A DNA stretch of 41,748 nt from a virus. The DNA lies in IMG/VR virus record IMGVR_UViG_3300035703_000175, positions 1-41,748 of that record; one strand, given 5' to 3'. Shown in pieces: positions 1 to 6,477 of the stretch. Both the position numbers and the translations under genes were made by a program. Each line of letters begins with the position of its first letter. Position 1 is the stretch's first letter. The notes below the pieces were generated by a model. The model was not told the DNA's origin and searched no databases. It worked only from the letters and a program-made list of their open reading frames with translations.

Positions 1-70
1 ACCTTCTATGTACTACTGCCGCTCTCTCTTTCACCAACTCGTCTACGCCATCTGGAAGGATTCTAGTCAC
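1..70 (-). CDS. 5' end of the phage sigma factor gene (partial, duplicate of 41622-41691)
   Basis: These bases hold the first 23 codons of the sigma-factor gene that is complete at 41035-41691; the copy here exists only because the contig ends overlap. The GTG start at 70 overlaps the end of the next gene (stop at 63-65) by 8 bases, so the two genes are translationally coupled across the junction. Confidence 0.9.
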   Translation of the reverse strand, partial: MTRILPDGVDELVKERAAVVHRR

Positions 71-127
71 AATCTATAATCGACTCCTTGATAGTGGGAG
101 ATAGGCTGAGTATCCTGATAGCAAGAA
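1..127. repeat. Terminal direct repeat, left copy (circular contig overlap)
   Basis: Identical to 41622-41748 over all 127 bases. An exact 127-base end overlap is what a de Bruijn assembler run at k=127 leaves on a circular or circularly permuted molecule, so it is more likely an assembly signature than a biological terminal repeat. The unique genome is about 41,621 bp. Confidence 0.93.
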
Positions 128-377
128 AGTCCAGGTAATTGCTGGCATCTGCTAACTCCTCAACCAACTCCCGAATGGTGTCATCCAAAGAGTATTGCTC
201 AAACCTCTGGCCAGTTGCGTGTGCGTACTGTGTCGCACCCACACCACGCACACGGCTGGCTCGGAGGGAGGCAAAAGATTCTATGAAGGACACAAGGTCC
301 TCAGTGCTTACGCCTTTGCGGTAAGCCACAACAGCCGGGTGGTCTGCTAGTGGCGTACTGGTGGTATCTCTATCCAT
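63..377 (-). CDS. Hypothetical protein, helical, weakly MazG-like C-terminal half
   Basis: About 104 residues from the ATG at 377. A longer reading from a GTG at 485 is possible, but its first 36 residues look random and run over the better-supported small gene at 347-466. The C-terminal half is helical and acidic, with an EELADASNYLDFLAIRI-type helix reminiscent of MazG-like or other phage NTP pyrophosphohydrolase helices; the match is too weak for a function. It ends inside the start of the sigma-factor gene (8-base overlap) and belongs to the replication/regulation operon. Confidence 0.6.
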   Translation of the reverse strand: MDRDTTSTPLADHPAVVAYRKGVSTEDLVSFIESFASLRASRVRGVGATQYAHATGQRFEQYSLDDTIRELVEELADASNYLDFLAIRILSLSPTIKESIIDCD

Positions 378-466
378 ACTCTCCCACGCTCCATATCTAT
401 CTCCACTACACGAAACCCTAACCCATTCAAGATATAAATCACGCTGTCCATCGTTTCTCTTTCCAT
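347..466 (-). CDS. Small hypothetical protein (39 aa)
   Basis: The ATG at 466 overlaps the stop of the Toprim primase gene as TAATG, the coupling used repeatedly in this genome. The product reads as a compact strand-helix-strand protein (ILNGLGFRVVEIDMERGRVW), more protein-like than the competing frame on the same strand. It overlaps the ATG of the next gene at 377 by 31 bases. Function unknown. Confidence 0.5.
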   Translation of the reverse strand: MERETMDSVIYILNGLGFRVVEIDMERGRVWIEIPPVRH

Positions 467-1113
467 TAGAGGGCCAATCGTTCACGCAGTTTGTCCGGTC
501 CCTCCGCTAGGTAACAGTCCGTGATGTCCATACCAGATGGTAATTGTACTATTTGTGCGTTAGGTACTTCCTGTGCGACACGCCGAGCGAAGTCTTGTCC
601 AGGATTGGAGCCATCTGTCTTGTCGTCATTGTCTCCGACAATCAACACACGCTCTCTGCCTTGCACTAAACGAGGGAAGTGTTCTTTCCAACTGGCTACA
701 CCAGGGCAACCTACCGCAGGTATCTGTAACACCTGAGAGATGATGAGAGTATCGAACTCTCCCTCACAGATGACTAATGTATCTGACTCAACATCTAAAT
801 CTCTCACGTTATACAGGTGTGACTTCTGCCCTGCTGGTGAGCCATACTTCGGATTGCCTTCGTGCAATCTCCGGAACTTCCAGCCCACTACTCCACCTGA
901 TAGCACAATGTATGGAATGGAAATCCATCCAGCGTAGGATTCGTGTGGCCCATACTCGTTGGTGATGACACCAATCTGTGCGTACTCGACCGCCTCCTTA
1001 GATAGTCCACGTCCTACGAGATATGCTATTGCCTCGGGACTTTCCTGCAGCGCCGCGTGGTAACGTGAGGCCAGCCCTTTCAATAATTCCTGTTGCGATT
1101 TTGTAGGCATCAC
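466..1113 (-). CDS. Toprim domain of a split DnaG-type primase
   Basis: 215 residues. A Toprim domain is evident: the glutamate motif CEGEFDT lies at about residues 116-122 and the acidic DND motif at about 161-163, following a segment RYHAALQESPEAIAYLVGRGL typical of the entry to DnaG-like primase catalytic cores. The expected zinc-binding domain is not in this ORF but in the upstream, overlapping ORF 998-1366 in another frame. Start choice is a GTG at 1113 (GGGAG nine bases upstream) or the adjacent ATG at 1110. Likely role: primer synthesis at the replication fork with the DnaB-type ATPase at 2791-3624. It is short for a full DnaG and lacks an obvious helicase-binding domain. Confidence 0.85.
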   Translation of the reverse strand: MMPTKSQQELLKGLASRYHAALQESPEAIAYLVGRGLSKEAVEYAQIGVITNEYGPHESYAGWISIPYIVLSGGVVGWKFRRLHEGNPKYGSPAGQKSHLYNVRDLDVESDTLVICEGEFDTLIISQVLQIPAVGCPGVASWKEHFPRLVQGRERVLIVGDNDDKTDGSNPGQDFARRVAQEVPNAQIVQLPSGMDITDCYLAEGPDKLRERLAL

Positions 1114-1366
1114 GCTTATCTACTCCCTCTTTAATCATCACGATATTGATAGCATTGCCACCCTGAGCGCAGGTGTGGCAGTAAAAAACCTGGTTGATAG
1201 TATCTATCACAGCGCTTCGTCTCTTATCCGGATGAAGAAAGCAACGCACGCTCACGTTCCTACCCTCTCGCACCTCTCCGCCATAGTGGTCGACGATAGG
1301 GATTATCTGTAGCGACCCGGCATCGGACTTACCCTTACCTCTGGCCCTACGAAATCCCTCACTCAT
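998..1366 (-). CDS. CHC2 zinc-finger domain of a split DnaG-type primase
   Basis: About 122 residues. The CHC2 pattern of DnaG primases is present as C-x2-H near residues 42-45 and C-x2-C near 63-66 (CHTC), followed by the GGNAINIVM segment usual after the zinc finger. The primase-like sequence runs to about ...IIERAGLTLP. It then degenerates while the downstream frame (466-1113) takes over with catalytic-domain sequence. The two ORFs overlap by 116 bases, and a +1 shift would be needed to fuse them. The start is the ATG at 1366, overlapping the stop of the upstream gene as TGATG; a GTG at 1369 is the alternative. Confidence 0.85.
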   Translation of the reverse strand: MSEGFRRARGKGKSDAGSLQIIPIVDHYGGEVREGRNVSVRCFLHPDKRRSAVIDTINQVFYCHTCAQGGNAINIVMIKEGVDKRDAYKIATGIIERAGLTLPRGAAGKSRGNSISRRTWTI

Positions 1367-1551
1367 CACGCCTCTTCTTCTACTGGGTCCACTTCAATCT
1401 CTATCCCAGATACGTACATATCATAGGAGTTATGGTCGCCTCGCTTGAGGATACCCAAGAACTTTTGCTTAGCCTCCTCTGGTGAGTTAGCCATCAGTAT
1501 TGTCTTGTACACCACTCTCTCCTTGCCCATCACTCGGTAGTGACTTATCAT
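1366..1551 (-). CDS. Small hypothetical protein (61 aa)
   Basis: Starts with ATG at 1551 behind a perfect AGGAGG nine bases upstream. The product looks like a small alpha/beta protein: a strand (VVYKTILMA), a helix with the NSPEEAKQKFLGILK pattern, then an acidic tail. It overlaps the upstream small gene 1487-1627 by 65 bases in another frame; each has its own strong Shine-Dalgarno sequence. No family recognised. Confidence 0.7.
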   Translation of the reverse strand: MISHYRVMGKERVVYKTILMANSPEEAKQKFLGILKRGDHNSYDMYVSGIEIEVDPVEEEA

Positions 1552-1627
1552 CTGTCTTCGCCTCCTGCTCTGGCACTAACCCGCTCATAGTTTCTGTTGT
1601 TGTTATCTCACCTTGTGGTACTGGCAT
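1487..1627 (-). CDS. Small acidic hypothetical protein (46 aa)
   Basis: ATG at 1627 with GAGGAG seven bases upstream. The product is polar and acidic with no hydrophobic core (rich in E, D, T, G), so it is probably disordered. The final 65 bases overlap the start of the 1366-1551 gene in another frame. The ribosome-binding site is the main support. Confidence 0.5.
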   Translation of the reverse strand: MPVPQGEITTTETMSGLVPEQEAKTDDKSLPSDGQGESGVQDNTDG

Positions 1628-1628
1628 A

Positions 1629-1820
1629 TTATTCTCCTCGAATTGCTTTAGTAACTTCTCTTATAGTCTCACAATGTTCTTCATTAGCACTTGGACAACG
1701 CGCCCATCCATCACGGGTGCATAGCAAATCTTCAATCTCTCGGGCTATTCGTTCACGATACTTCTGAGGTATGCAATCGCAGTAGTCCACAGTTTCATTG
1801 CACTTATTACAGATACCCAT
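1629..1820 (-). CDS. Small zinc-ribbon-like protein (63 aa)
   Basis: The ORF is open further upstream, but the ATG at 1820 is preferred: it overlaps the stop of the Hjc-like nuclease gene as TAATG and has GGAGAGG just upstream. The first residues carry a C-x2-C pair (CNKC) and a C-D-C further on, suggesting one small zinc knuckle, followed by a helical segment with two further cysteines. Unknown role in the replication operon. Confidence 0.65.
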   Translation of the reverse strand: MGICNKCNETVDYCDCIPQKYRERIAREIEDLLCTRDGWARCPSANEEHCETIREVTKAIRGE

Positions 1821-2170
1821 TACTGCCTCTCCTGTAACCACGATTCTAAATCCTGAATGACCCACGACTTATCTATCCCGTGGTTGCGTCTCTTTACTAC
1901 AACGAAGGCAGGAGGGACTTCCCCTAGTCCTCTTGCCTTCGCATAGTTCTTCGCCTCCGTTACTGCTTCTTCCCAGAACGCAGGCAAATCTATTTTCTTC
2001 CGGTTCTTTAACTCCAGAATGTAGGTCTGACCTGCAACAATGCAGTACAAGTCTCCCTCATCTTTGGCTCCCGCCTTGGTCAGACGTTCAGCAATCACAC
2101 CTTTATCACGTAACCATTTCATTACGCCAGTCTCAAAGAGACTACCTTTACGTCCGTTCTTGTTAGTCAT
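1820..2170 (-). CDS. Hjc/VRR-like PD-(D/E)XK nuclease (putative Holliday-junction resolvase)
   Basis: 116 residues. The layout is that of archaeal Hjc-type and related small resolvases: a basic, glycine-containing N-terminus, GSLFETGVMKWLRDKG with E13, AGAKDEGDLY with D40, and the ELK motif at 53-55, followed by a helix-rich end (LPAFWEEA). Those residues form a typical PD-(D/E)XK metal site. Likely role: resolving branched DNA or trimming recombination intermediates. It overlaps its upstream neighbour by 8 bases. A general phage endonuclease is the alternative. Confidence 0.72.
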   Translation of the reverse strand: MTNKNGRKGSLFETGVMKWLRDKGVIAERLTKAGAKDEGDLYCIVAGQTYILELKNRKKIDLPAFWEEAVTEAKNYAKARGLGEVPPAFVVVKRRNHGIDKSWVIQDLESWLQERQ

Positions 2171-2642
2171 TTGTCAAATACTCCAATGGCATACGCCATC
2201 CACCGATGGACTCATCCCGATAGGCTCGGTCAAGTTGTTCTCCTGCCTCGAAGTAACCATATATTTCTACCTGAGAATAATAGTTATCATCTAATATCTT
2301 AGTGCCATAGATTCTCTTCTGCATATCTTTATCCCAAAAAGGAATAGCAGTAGCAGTGCGGATAGTGCGCACCTCATACTCACCCACATCCGGTAGGTTC
2401 TTGCGTAATGGATGCAATCGGTTGGGATACCACGGTACATTCCAAGACAACGAGTAAGCCCTTGCAACTGCCCACTCCGATACGTTGGCGCGAATGTTAG
2501 CCAGGAGTTCGTGTTCCAACCTACCCTCTGCCTTTCCCTTGGCATAGTTAGGTCGGTCAACGGAGTCAAACTTTGTTAGCCATCTTTCGGTAGCCAACAG
2601 CGTACAGACTCTCACTTCCTCCTGACTAAGTTCGATAATCAT
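2163..2642 (-). CDS. Hypothetical protein, possible PD-(D/E)XK nuclease fold
   Basis: 159 residues. A helix with the SEWAVARAYSL pattern (E56) is followed by LPDVGEYEVRTI (D85, E90), a spacing that resembles PD-(D/E)XK enzymes, and then strands ending in VEIYGYF. The usual lysine is replaced by arginine or lies elsewhere, so activity is uncertain. It sits between the Hjc-like nuclease and a small membrane protein, with overlaps on both sides. Confidence 0.55.
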   Translation of the reverse strand: MIIELSQEEVRVCTLLATERWLTKFDSVDRPNYAKGKAEGRLEHELLANIRANVSEWAVARAYSLSWNVPWYPNRLHPLRKNLPDVGEYEVRTIRTATAIPFWDKDMQKRIYGTKILDDNYYSQVEIYGYFEAGEQLDRAYRDESIGGWRMPLEYLTND

Positions 2643-2791
2643 TAGTCCTCGTTGTTGATTCGGTCAAGGATGTTCTCAATAGAACCGTAGTCCTTCTTGA
2701 GTTGCCAGTAATTGAACGCATTGAGCGCCCACTTGATTCCTTCATAGACTGCTAGGACAGCAATGCCTGTCCAAAAGATTTCCCAATTCAT
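2642..2791 (-). CDS. Small single-span membrane protein (49 aa)
   Basis: TAATG overlaps at both ends (with the 2791-3624 stop and with the 2642 start of the next gene) support expression. Residues about 3-22 (WEIFWTGIAVLAVYEGIKWAL) form one likely transmembrane or membrane-surface helix, followed by a charged tail. Unknown function; its place in a replication operon is unusual for a lysis protein. Confidence 0.62.
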   Translation of the reverse strand: MNWEIFWTGIAVLAVYEGIKWALNAFNYWQLKKDYGSIENILDRINNED

Positions 2792-3624
2792 TATACGACT
2801 CCCGCTATGGCGCTGTTTCTATACGCCCTGCCTTGTGCGTCAGCGTCTCCTATTTGGCAGGTTGAATAATTAACGAACAGTTCTGAGTACATCGTGCCAT
2901 CGGCAGAGTGTGGTCCAAACCTGTTCTTTACTGCAGCAACCTTCAAGATAGATTCAGTAGGATTAAATCCCAGTGTGAGTATCATCGAAGGTAACTGACT
3001 TATCTTGCCGTGGATAGCCCGACGGGGTGGAGGTGCATCCGCCTTCCCGAACTCGCTTTGCTCCGACGTATGGTGGAGCACAAGTACGCACGCCTCAGTG
3101 GTACGAGCAAGATGGTGAAACTCGGTCATAATTGCACGCAGACCAGACCATTCATTCTCTTGCTCAGCAACGACATTCGATAGGTTATCCACAACAATAA
3201 GTTCTGGAGGATAGCCAAAGAGTTCGACGTAAGCCTTTACCTCTAACTCAATATCATCCAGTGTAGGTGATGGGTCAAAGACCCAACGGATATGATTCAT
3301 TTGCAATAATTGGTAGCGATAGAACTCTGGAGTCAACTCTAGATTCTCTTCCACCATTATCTGTGTGTGCTGTGTCTTGTGCGCTGCAGAACGCAGAGCC
3401 ACAGTCGTAGCGTCAGTATCAGCAGAGAAGAACAACGTAGGTACGTTGGCCTTTGCTGCGTAGACCAGAGCAAACATTGACTTACCAGCATTTGGTTGCG
3501 CTGCAACCATACAGACTTGTCCTCTACGGAACTTCATCTGATTACCGGCGAGCGCTTTCCAGACATCAGGTAAGGGAACGGCCTTAGCCTGAGTGCCTTG
3601 CCACGCTCTTTGTAAATCAATCAA
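2791..3624 (-). CDS. DnaB/RecA-like replicative ATPase (putative helicase)
   Basis: 277 residues. Walker A is seen as AQPNAGKS (42-49) and Walker B as ELIVVDN (141-147); a LVLHHTSE motif (about 182-188) fits the DnaB C-terminal domain, where a histidine/glutamine switch precedes the arginine-finger region. The N-terminal primase-binding domain of cellular DnaB is missing, as in short phage helicases and RepA-like ATPases. It lies upstream of the primase pieces in the same operon, so a fork helicase is the natural role. It overlaps the WhiB gene by 8 bases. Confidence 0.83.
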   Translation of the reverse strand: MIDLQRAWQGTQAKAVPLPDVWKALAGNQMKFRRGQVCMVAAQPNAGKSMFALVYAAKANVPTLFFSADTDATTVALRSAAHKTQHTQIMVEENLELTPEFYRYQLLQMNHIRWVFDPSPTLDDIELEVKAYVELFGYPPELIVVDNLSNVVAEQENEWSGLRAIMTEFHHLARTTEACVLVLHHTSEQSEFGKADAPPPRRAIHGKISQLPSMILTLGFNPTESILKVAAVKNRFGPHSADGTMYSELFVNYSTCQIGDADAQGRAYRNSAIAGVV

Positions 3625-3892
3625 GGTTATACTCCGGAAGTCTTAGTGAAATGCCTGCGTGCTTACGTAGTTCTCTACGTTGCCGCTCAGTAGTACCTGC
3701 CCAGATACCAAATCCTTCGTGGTGTACTGCCCACTCCAGACATTCAGACCTATGAGCGCAGCCACCACAGATGTTGCGTATAGTTCTTAACGCATAGTCT
3801 GAGTACTGGAAAGCCTCGTATAGGTCAGGATAAAAAATCTCTGTGTCGAGACCCCTACAAGCGGGGTCCTCGAACTGTGATGGCTCTCGCAT
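3617..3892 (-). CDS. WhiB-family Fe-S transcriptional regulator
   Basis: 91 residues. Four cysteines at 12, 42, 45 and 51 give the WhiB [4Fe-4S] ligand pattern (C ... C-x2-C-x5-C), followed by the family turn GIWAG at about 62-66 and a basic segment (TTERQRRELRK) that contacts DNA in characterised members. WhiB proteins act with the principal actinobacterial sigma factor, so this gene both identifies the host phylum and suggests redirection of host transcription. Phage WhiB proteins can also block host WhiB function. It sits between the helicase and a Zn-ribbon protein in the minus-strand early operon. Confidence 0.95.
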   Translation of the reverse strand: MREPSQFEDPACRGLDTEIFYPDLYEAFQYSDYALRTIRNICGGCAHRSECLEWAVHHEGFGIWAGTTERQRRELRKHAGISLRLPEYNLD

Positions 3893-3894
3893 CT

Positions 3895-4302
3895 TTATAC
3901 GTTCTTAACACCAACAGCCTTACACTTTCTCCCAGTAAAGTCTTTCGGTGCAGCGCAGAGGAATCCACCTTTGCGTGTGCCTGGGTTATCTCGGTCATCC
4001 CACTCACGCCAGTTCATATTTCCGTGAGCGCAAGCAGGTGCTACTCCAGTAGCGGTAGGTGTTGCTGGCTTGATAGGAGTGACAGTTGCTGTTGCTTCGG
4101 TTGGAACCGGAACGCTTGGACGGGCAACCGCTGCTACTCCACGTAGCATCTGTGATGTTTGTGCGACAATCGGAATGATATTCTGTAGACCTTGCAGTTG
4201 TGCTGCTGCATCTGCATCATCGGTGGCGTATATGTTAATCATATCGCCATCCTTTTCCCACTTAAAGTTAATCTGAATCTTGGTTGATTCATTCGCTGCC
4301 AT
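3895..4302 (-). CDS. Hypothetical protein with C-terminal zinc-binding segment
   Basis: 135 residues in three parts: an N-terminal alpha/beta segment of about 60 residues starting KIQINFKWEKDGD; a linker rich in P, T, A and V; and a C-terminal CAHG...CAAP....KCK stretch typical of the short Zn ribbons that end many actinophage DNA-metabolism proteins. Position between WhiB and the exonuclease suggests a DNA-associated role. It overlaps the exonuclease gene by 14 bases. Confidence 0.65.
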   Translation of the reverse strand: MAANESTKIQINFKWEKDGDMINIYATDDADAAAQLQGLQNIIPIVAQTSQMLRGVAAVARPSVPVPTEATATVTPIKPATPTATGVAPACAHGNMNWREWDDRDNPGTRKGGFLCAAPKDFTGRKCKAVGVKNV

Positions 4303-5263
4303 CTGTATTTCCTCCGTTTTCGTTGATTGATTTAACTTCTAACCGCATTGATTCTTTTCCTACTTTGTAAGGTATGAATCCTAAAAGATTTTCTACCTCT
4401 TCGGAATCTACTGTACGCCTTCCAGCAACTGGTGTCCAGGTTATCTGGATACCTTTCTCTGTGACGCCGGTGTATCCCTCAAGGTGGGACTTTAGTGATT
4501 CTTTTTCCTTTGTCAAGATTTTAATTTCATTGTCGATTTGTAGATATTTCTCCGAGTGTTGGGCTACGGTCAACTCCTTAATCAAGACCGTAGGTGCGTT
4601 CTCTTTTTTTAGACCAACGCATCCGACCTCGCCGGTGGCATCGTAATACTTGCAGAAGTTACTGCAGTACGATACGGCGTCTTTCTCCGGAGCCGGAGGC
4701 TCACCCATCTGCTTGATGTCTGCAAGCCACTGGAGCGCCTCTAAGGCGATAGCCTCATCGTATGGCTCCTTGTGCATAATCACATCTCGTTCGTCCCCAT
4801 CGCGGCTGATAGCCACCAATGCGACGTGTTCTACCGGTAGTTTCCGGCCGTGTGTCATTAGGTACCCGTAGGTCTGGACCTGCCAGCGTTGCTGCTGGCT
4901 AGGGAAGTAGGACAGGGTTCTGGCCTTGACCGTCTTCCAGTCCACAATAGTCTTGATGCTTGGGATGTAGCAGTCTACGTGGGCTTTCATCCCGTTGTAG
5001 GCCACCTCTGTCTCCAGCATAAACTTCTCACCTTCCGGGTCAGCCAGTGTCAAAGCCTGTTCTATCTCTGTGTGGATGGCAGTACCCATAATGGCGCTAA
5101 GTTTCAGGTCGTCGTGGTTAGTGACCGGCTGTGAATTGAGCCGGTAGTACACTTTCCGGGCGCACGAACCCAGTTCCGATGGTCCTATCTCTGGCTGTAG
5201 AGAACGGGCTTTGCCCGCGTCCTTGTTCCGGAGAGCGGTGATTAACTCCTCGATAATGTTCAT
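4289..5263 (-). CDS. RecB/Cas4-like PD-(D/E)XK exonuclease
   Basis: 324 residues from the ATG at 5263, chosen because GGAGG lies four bases upstream; the reading frame extends another 15 codons without a site. Motifs: GPSELGSCARKVYYR (about 27-41), GTAIHTEIE (60-68, H64), D97, the DWK motif at 108-110 and QVQTYGYL (128-135). These are the order and spacing of RecB-family and Cas4 nucleases. Cysteines at 34, 200, 204 and 215 could hold a 4Fe-4S cluster as in Cas4 and AddB. The C-terminus is a short coiled coil. Probably a 5'-3' exonuclease in recombination or host DNA degradation; first gene of the minus-strand early operon. Confidence 0.83.
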   Translation of the reverse strand: MNIIEELITALRNKDAGKARSLQPEIGPSELGSCARKVYYRLNSQPVTNHDDLKLSAIMGTAIHTEIEQALTLADPEGEKFMLETEVAYNGMKAHVDCYIPSIKTIVDWKTVKARTLSYFPSQQQRWQVQTYGYLMTHGRKLPVEHVALVAISRDGDERDVIMHKEPYDEAIALEALQWLADIKQMGEPPAPEKDAVSYCSNFCKYYDATGEVGCVGLKKENAPTVLIKELTVAQHSEKYLQIDNEIKILTKEKESLKSHLEGYTGVTEKGIQITWTPVAGRRTVDSEEVENLLGFIPYKVGKESMRLEVKSINENGGNTDGSE

Positions 5264-5420
5264 TGTTCCTCCAGGAGTAAGGGTACATCCAGAGACTGAC
5301 AGAGGCAACTGTATGACACGCTACGGCGTGTCGTATCCGGTTCTGTGTATAATACGAGCGTAGCGAGTAAAGGGTAGCGGGGAGCCACTGGAGGTGGCTC
5401 ACCTACAGGGGAGGGTATCC
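5264..5420. promoter_or_regulatory. Divergent control region between exonuclease and plus-strand orphan gene
   Basis: It holds a perfect inverted repeat at 5315-5332 (7-bp arms GACACGC/GCGTGTC around TACG), a perfect plus-strand -10 hexamer TATAAT at 5348-5353 without a convincing -35, the octamer AAAGGGTA at 5369-5376 (also in the early leaders at 36940-38432), and a second hairpin at 5382-5400 (GAGCCAC/GTGGCTC). The minus-strand early operon must also start here, but I cannot point to its -10 with confidence. Confidence 0.55.
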
Positions 5421-5615
5421 GTGGGTTTAAGCACACTTGCGAACATTTTGTGGCGAGTATACGGTGAAGAACTACCTGACCCGCCGATGGTAATGGCGAA
5501 CTTTATTATCAATTATCTAGGACAAGAAGGATACGAAGTCGTAGAAATAAAAAAAGAGGGCGCCCCCATTACAGGGACGCCCTCAGTTGCCTCGCAGGAA
5601 CCTACTTCTTCTTAG
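5421..5615 (+). CDS. Orphan plus-strand hypothetical protein (64 aa)
   Basis: The GTG at 5421 is preferred over the upstream GTG at 5394 because GGGGAGGG lies six bases before it, and a TATAAT stands about 70 bases upstream. The first 40 residues look like a genuine folded protein (ILWRVYGEELPDPP..., then NYLGQEGYEVVEI). The last 20 residues are read through the sequence of the late-operon terminator, so they are probably dispensable. It is the only plus-strand gene outside the 36953-40377 cluster. Unknown function. Confidence 0.5.
   Translation: MGLSTLANILWRVYGEELPDPPMVMANFIINYLGQEGYEVVEIKKEGAPITGTPSVASQEPTSS
5545..5584 (-). terminator. Rho-independent terminator of the late operon
   Basis: On the minus strand GAGGGCG (5584-5578) and CGCCCTC (5562-5556) form a 7-bp stem, extended by an internal CCC/GGG pairing, followed directly by seven T and then ATTT. 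It sits 18 bases after the stop of the last late gene (5602). Confidence 0.9.
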
Positions 5616-5826
5616 CAACCTTCTTACGTGTCTTGATTGAAGAACCTAGACCGAACTCTTTTGCGCTCTTGTCTAGTGCCTTCATAGCAGGAGCCGCTAC
5701 AGCGGCGAGTGCCGCATAGCCCAACTTCTTAGGGTCGGTCTCTCCGGCTAGGTATAGCGCCATTGCTGCCGCTACTGCTGCTCGTAGGTACGAATGGAGT
5801 ACCTGGATTGCTTTCTCTTTAGTCAT
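5602..5826 (-). CDS. Putative holin / small lysis-associated protein
   Basis: 74 residues: a hydrophobic alanine-rich helix at about 10-27 (YLRAAVAAAMALYLAG), a short turn, a second moderately hydrophobic helix at 35-50 (YAALAAVAAPAMKAL) and a lysine-rich tail. Two short helices plus a basic end match the general holin plan. The gene is last in the late operon, overlaps the endolysin by 8 bases and is followed by the terminator. The assignment rests on context and hydropathy. Confidence 0.65.
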   Translation of the reverse strand: MTKEKAIQVLHSYLRAAVAAAMALYLAGETDPKKLGYAALAAVAAPAMKALDKSAKEFGLGSSIKTRKKVAKKK

Positions 5827-6274
5827 TGCTTATCTCTTTCTTTGGTGCTTTCTTGACCTTGGCTTTGATAGCAGCCACTTTCTTAGGCTTACCCATCCAG
5901 GCAAACCAAGGACTGGTATCACCACCAAAGGCGTCTTTGATGGAGATATGCAAGTGCTTGTAGTGTCCATTGGACCCCTCGTACTTACGCTCTCCCTTAT
6001 CTGGCGACCAAATCTTTCCACTAAAAATTAAATACTTGACCCGTCCGTCTTCCTTTAACTTGTTAAAGATTTCGTGGCAGTCAATGCCATTCTCTGGGTC
6101 GTGCGTTAAGTCGCAAGCAAACCCGGAGTTGTGGTCTGAGTTAGGATTCTGATGGATGTGCGCCTTGGATGGGAGCAAACCATCTGATGTTTTCTTACGC
6201 TTCGGCCGTAGTGCTGTCGCTTGTCTGAGTACAGCAATAGCCGCTGGTTGTGCAACTCTGGCCAATGGAATCAT
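5819..6274 (-). CDS. Endolysin, peptidase M15 (VanY/D,D-carboxypeptidase-like)
   Basis: 151 residues. The M15 zinc site is visible as SDHNSGFACDL (H48, D55) and GHYKHLHIS (H107/H109), with an intervening VKYLIFSGKIWS strand. This is the usual phage peptidoglycan peptidase core, cutting the D-Ala-containing stem or cross-link. The N-terminus is short and basic without a signal peptide, so release would depend on a holin (5602-5826 or 6271-6468). The lysine-rich tail may aid wall binding. Confidence 0.85.
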   Translation of the reverse strand: MIPLARVAQPAAIAVLRQATALRPKRKKTSDGLLPSKAHIHQNPNSDHNSGFACDLTHDPENGIDCHEIFNKLKEDGRVKYLIFSGKIWSPDKGERKYEGSNGHYKHLHISIKDAFGGDTSPWFAWMGKPKKVAAIKAKVKKAPKKEISND

Positions 6275-6468
6275 TTTCTCTCCAACAGGATTCGGTAGAT
6301 TTCTTCAATTTGTCGTTCCAATCTATTGACGGAGTCTTTGAGACTACTGCCCCCATTCGGGCGAAGTTCTGATAGGTAATGTTTCACCAACCATTTAACA
6401 GCCATAGCAAATCCACTGACAATAGTGATGATAGATACGGCTAAACCAGCCCAATCAGCAGGGGACAT
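6271..6468 (-). CDS. Small membrane protein with cytoplasmic coiled coil (holin-like)
   Basis: 65 residues. One transmembrane helix (about 5-27, WAGLAVSIITIVSGFAMAVKWL) is followed by a polar helix with heptads (SVNRLERQIEEIYRILLERK). This plan is common among small phage holins and antiholins. It overlaps the endolysin ATG by 4 bases and follows the large tail protein, so it belongs to the lysis cassette. Confidence 0.68.
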   Translation of the reverse strand: MSPADWAGLAVSIITIVSGFAMAVKWLVKHYLSELRPNGGSSLKDSVNRLERQIEEIYRILLERK

Positions 6469-6477
6469 TTGTTCTCC

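Noticed and set aside
377-485. GTG start at 485 for the 63-485 reading
   Set aside because: The first 36 residues look random and overlap the better-supported small ORF 347-466, which starts at a TAATG junction; the ATG at 377 gives a more consistent protein.
1040-1110. Programmed -1 frameshift (G AAA GGG) joining the primase pieces
   Set aside because: The two frames differ by +1, so a -1 slippery heptamer cannot fuse them. A +1 event or separate coupled starts remain possible.
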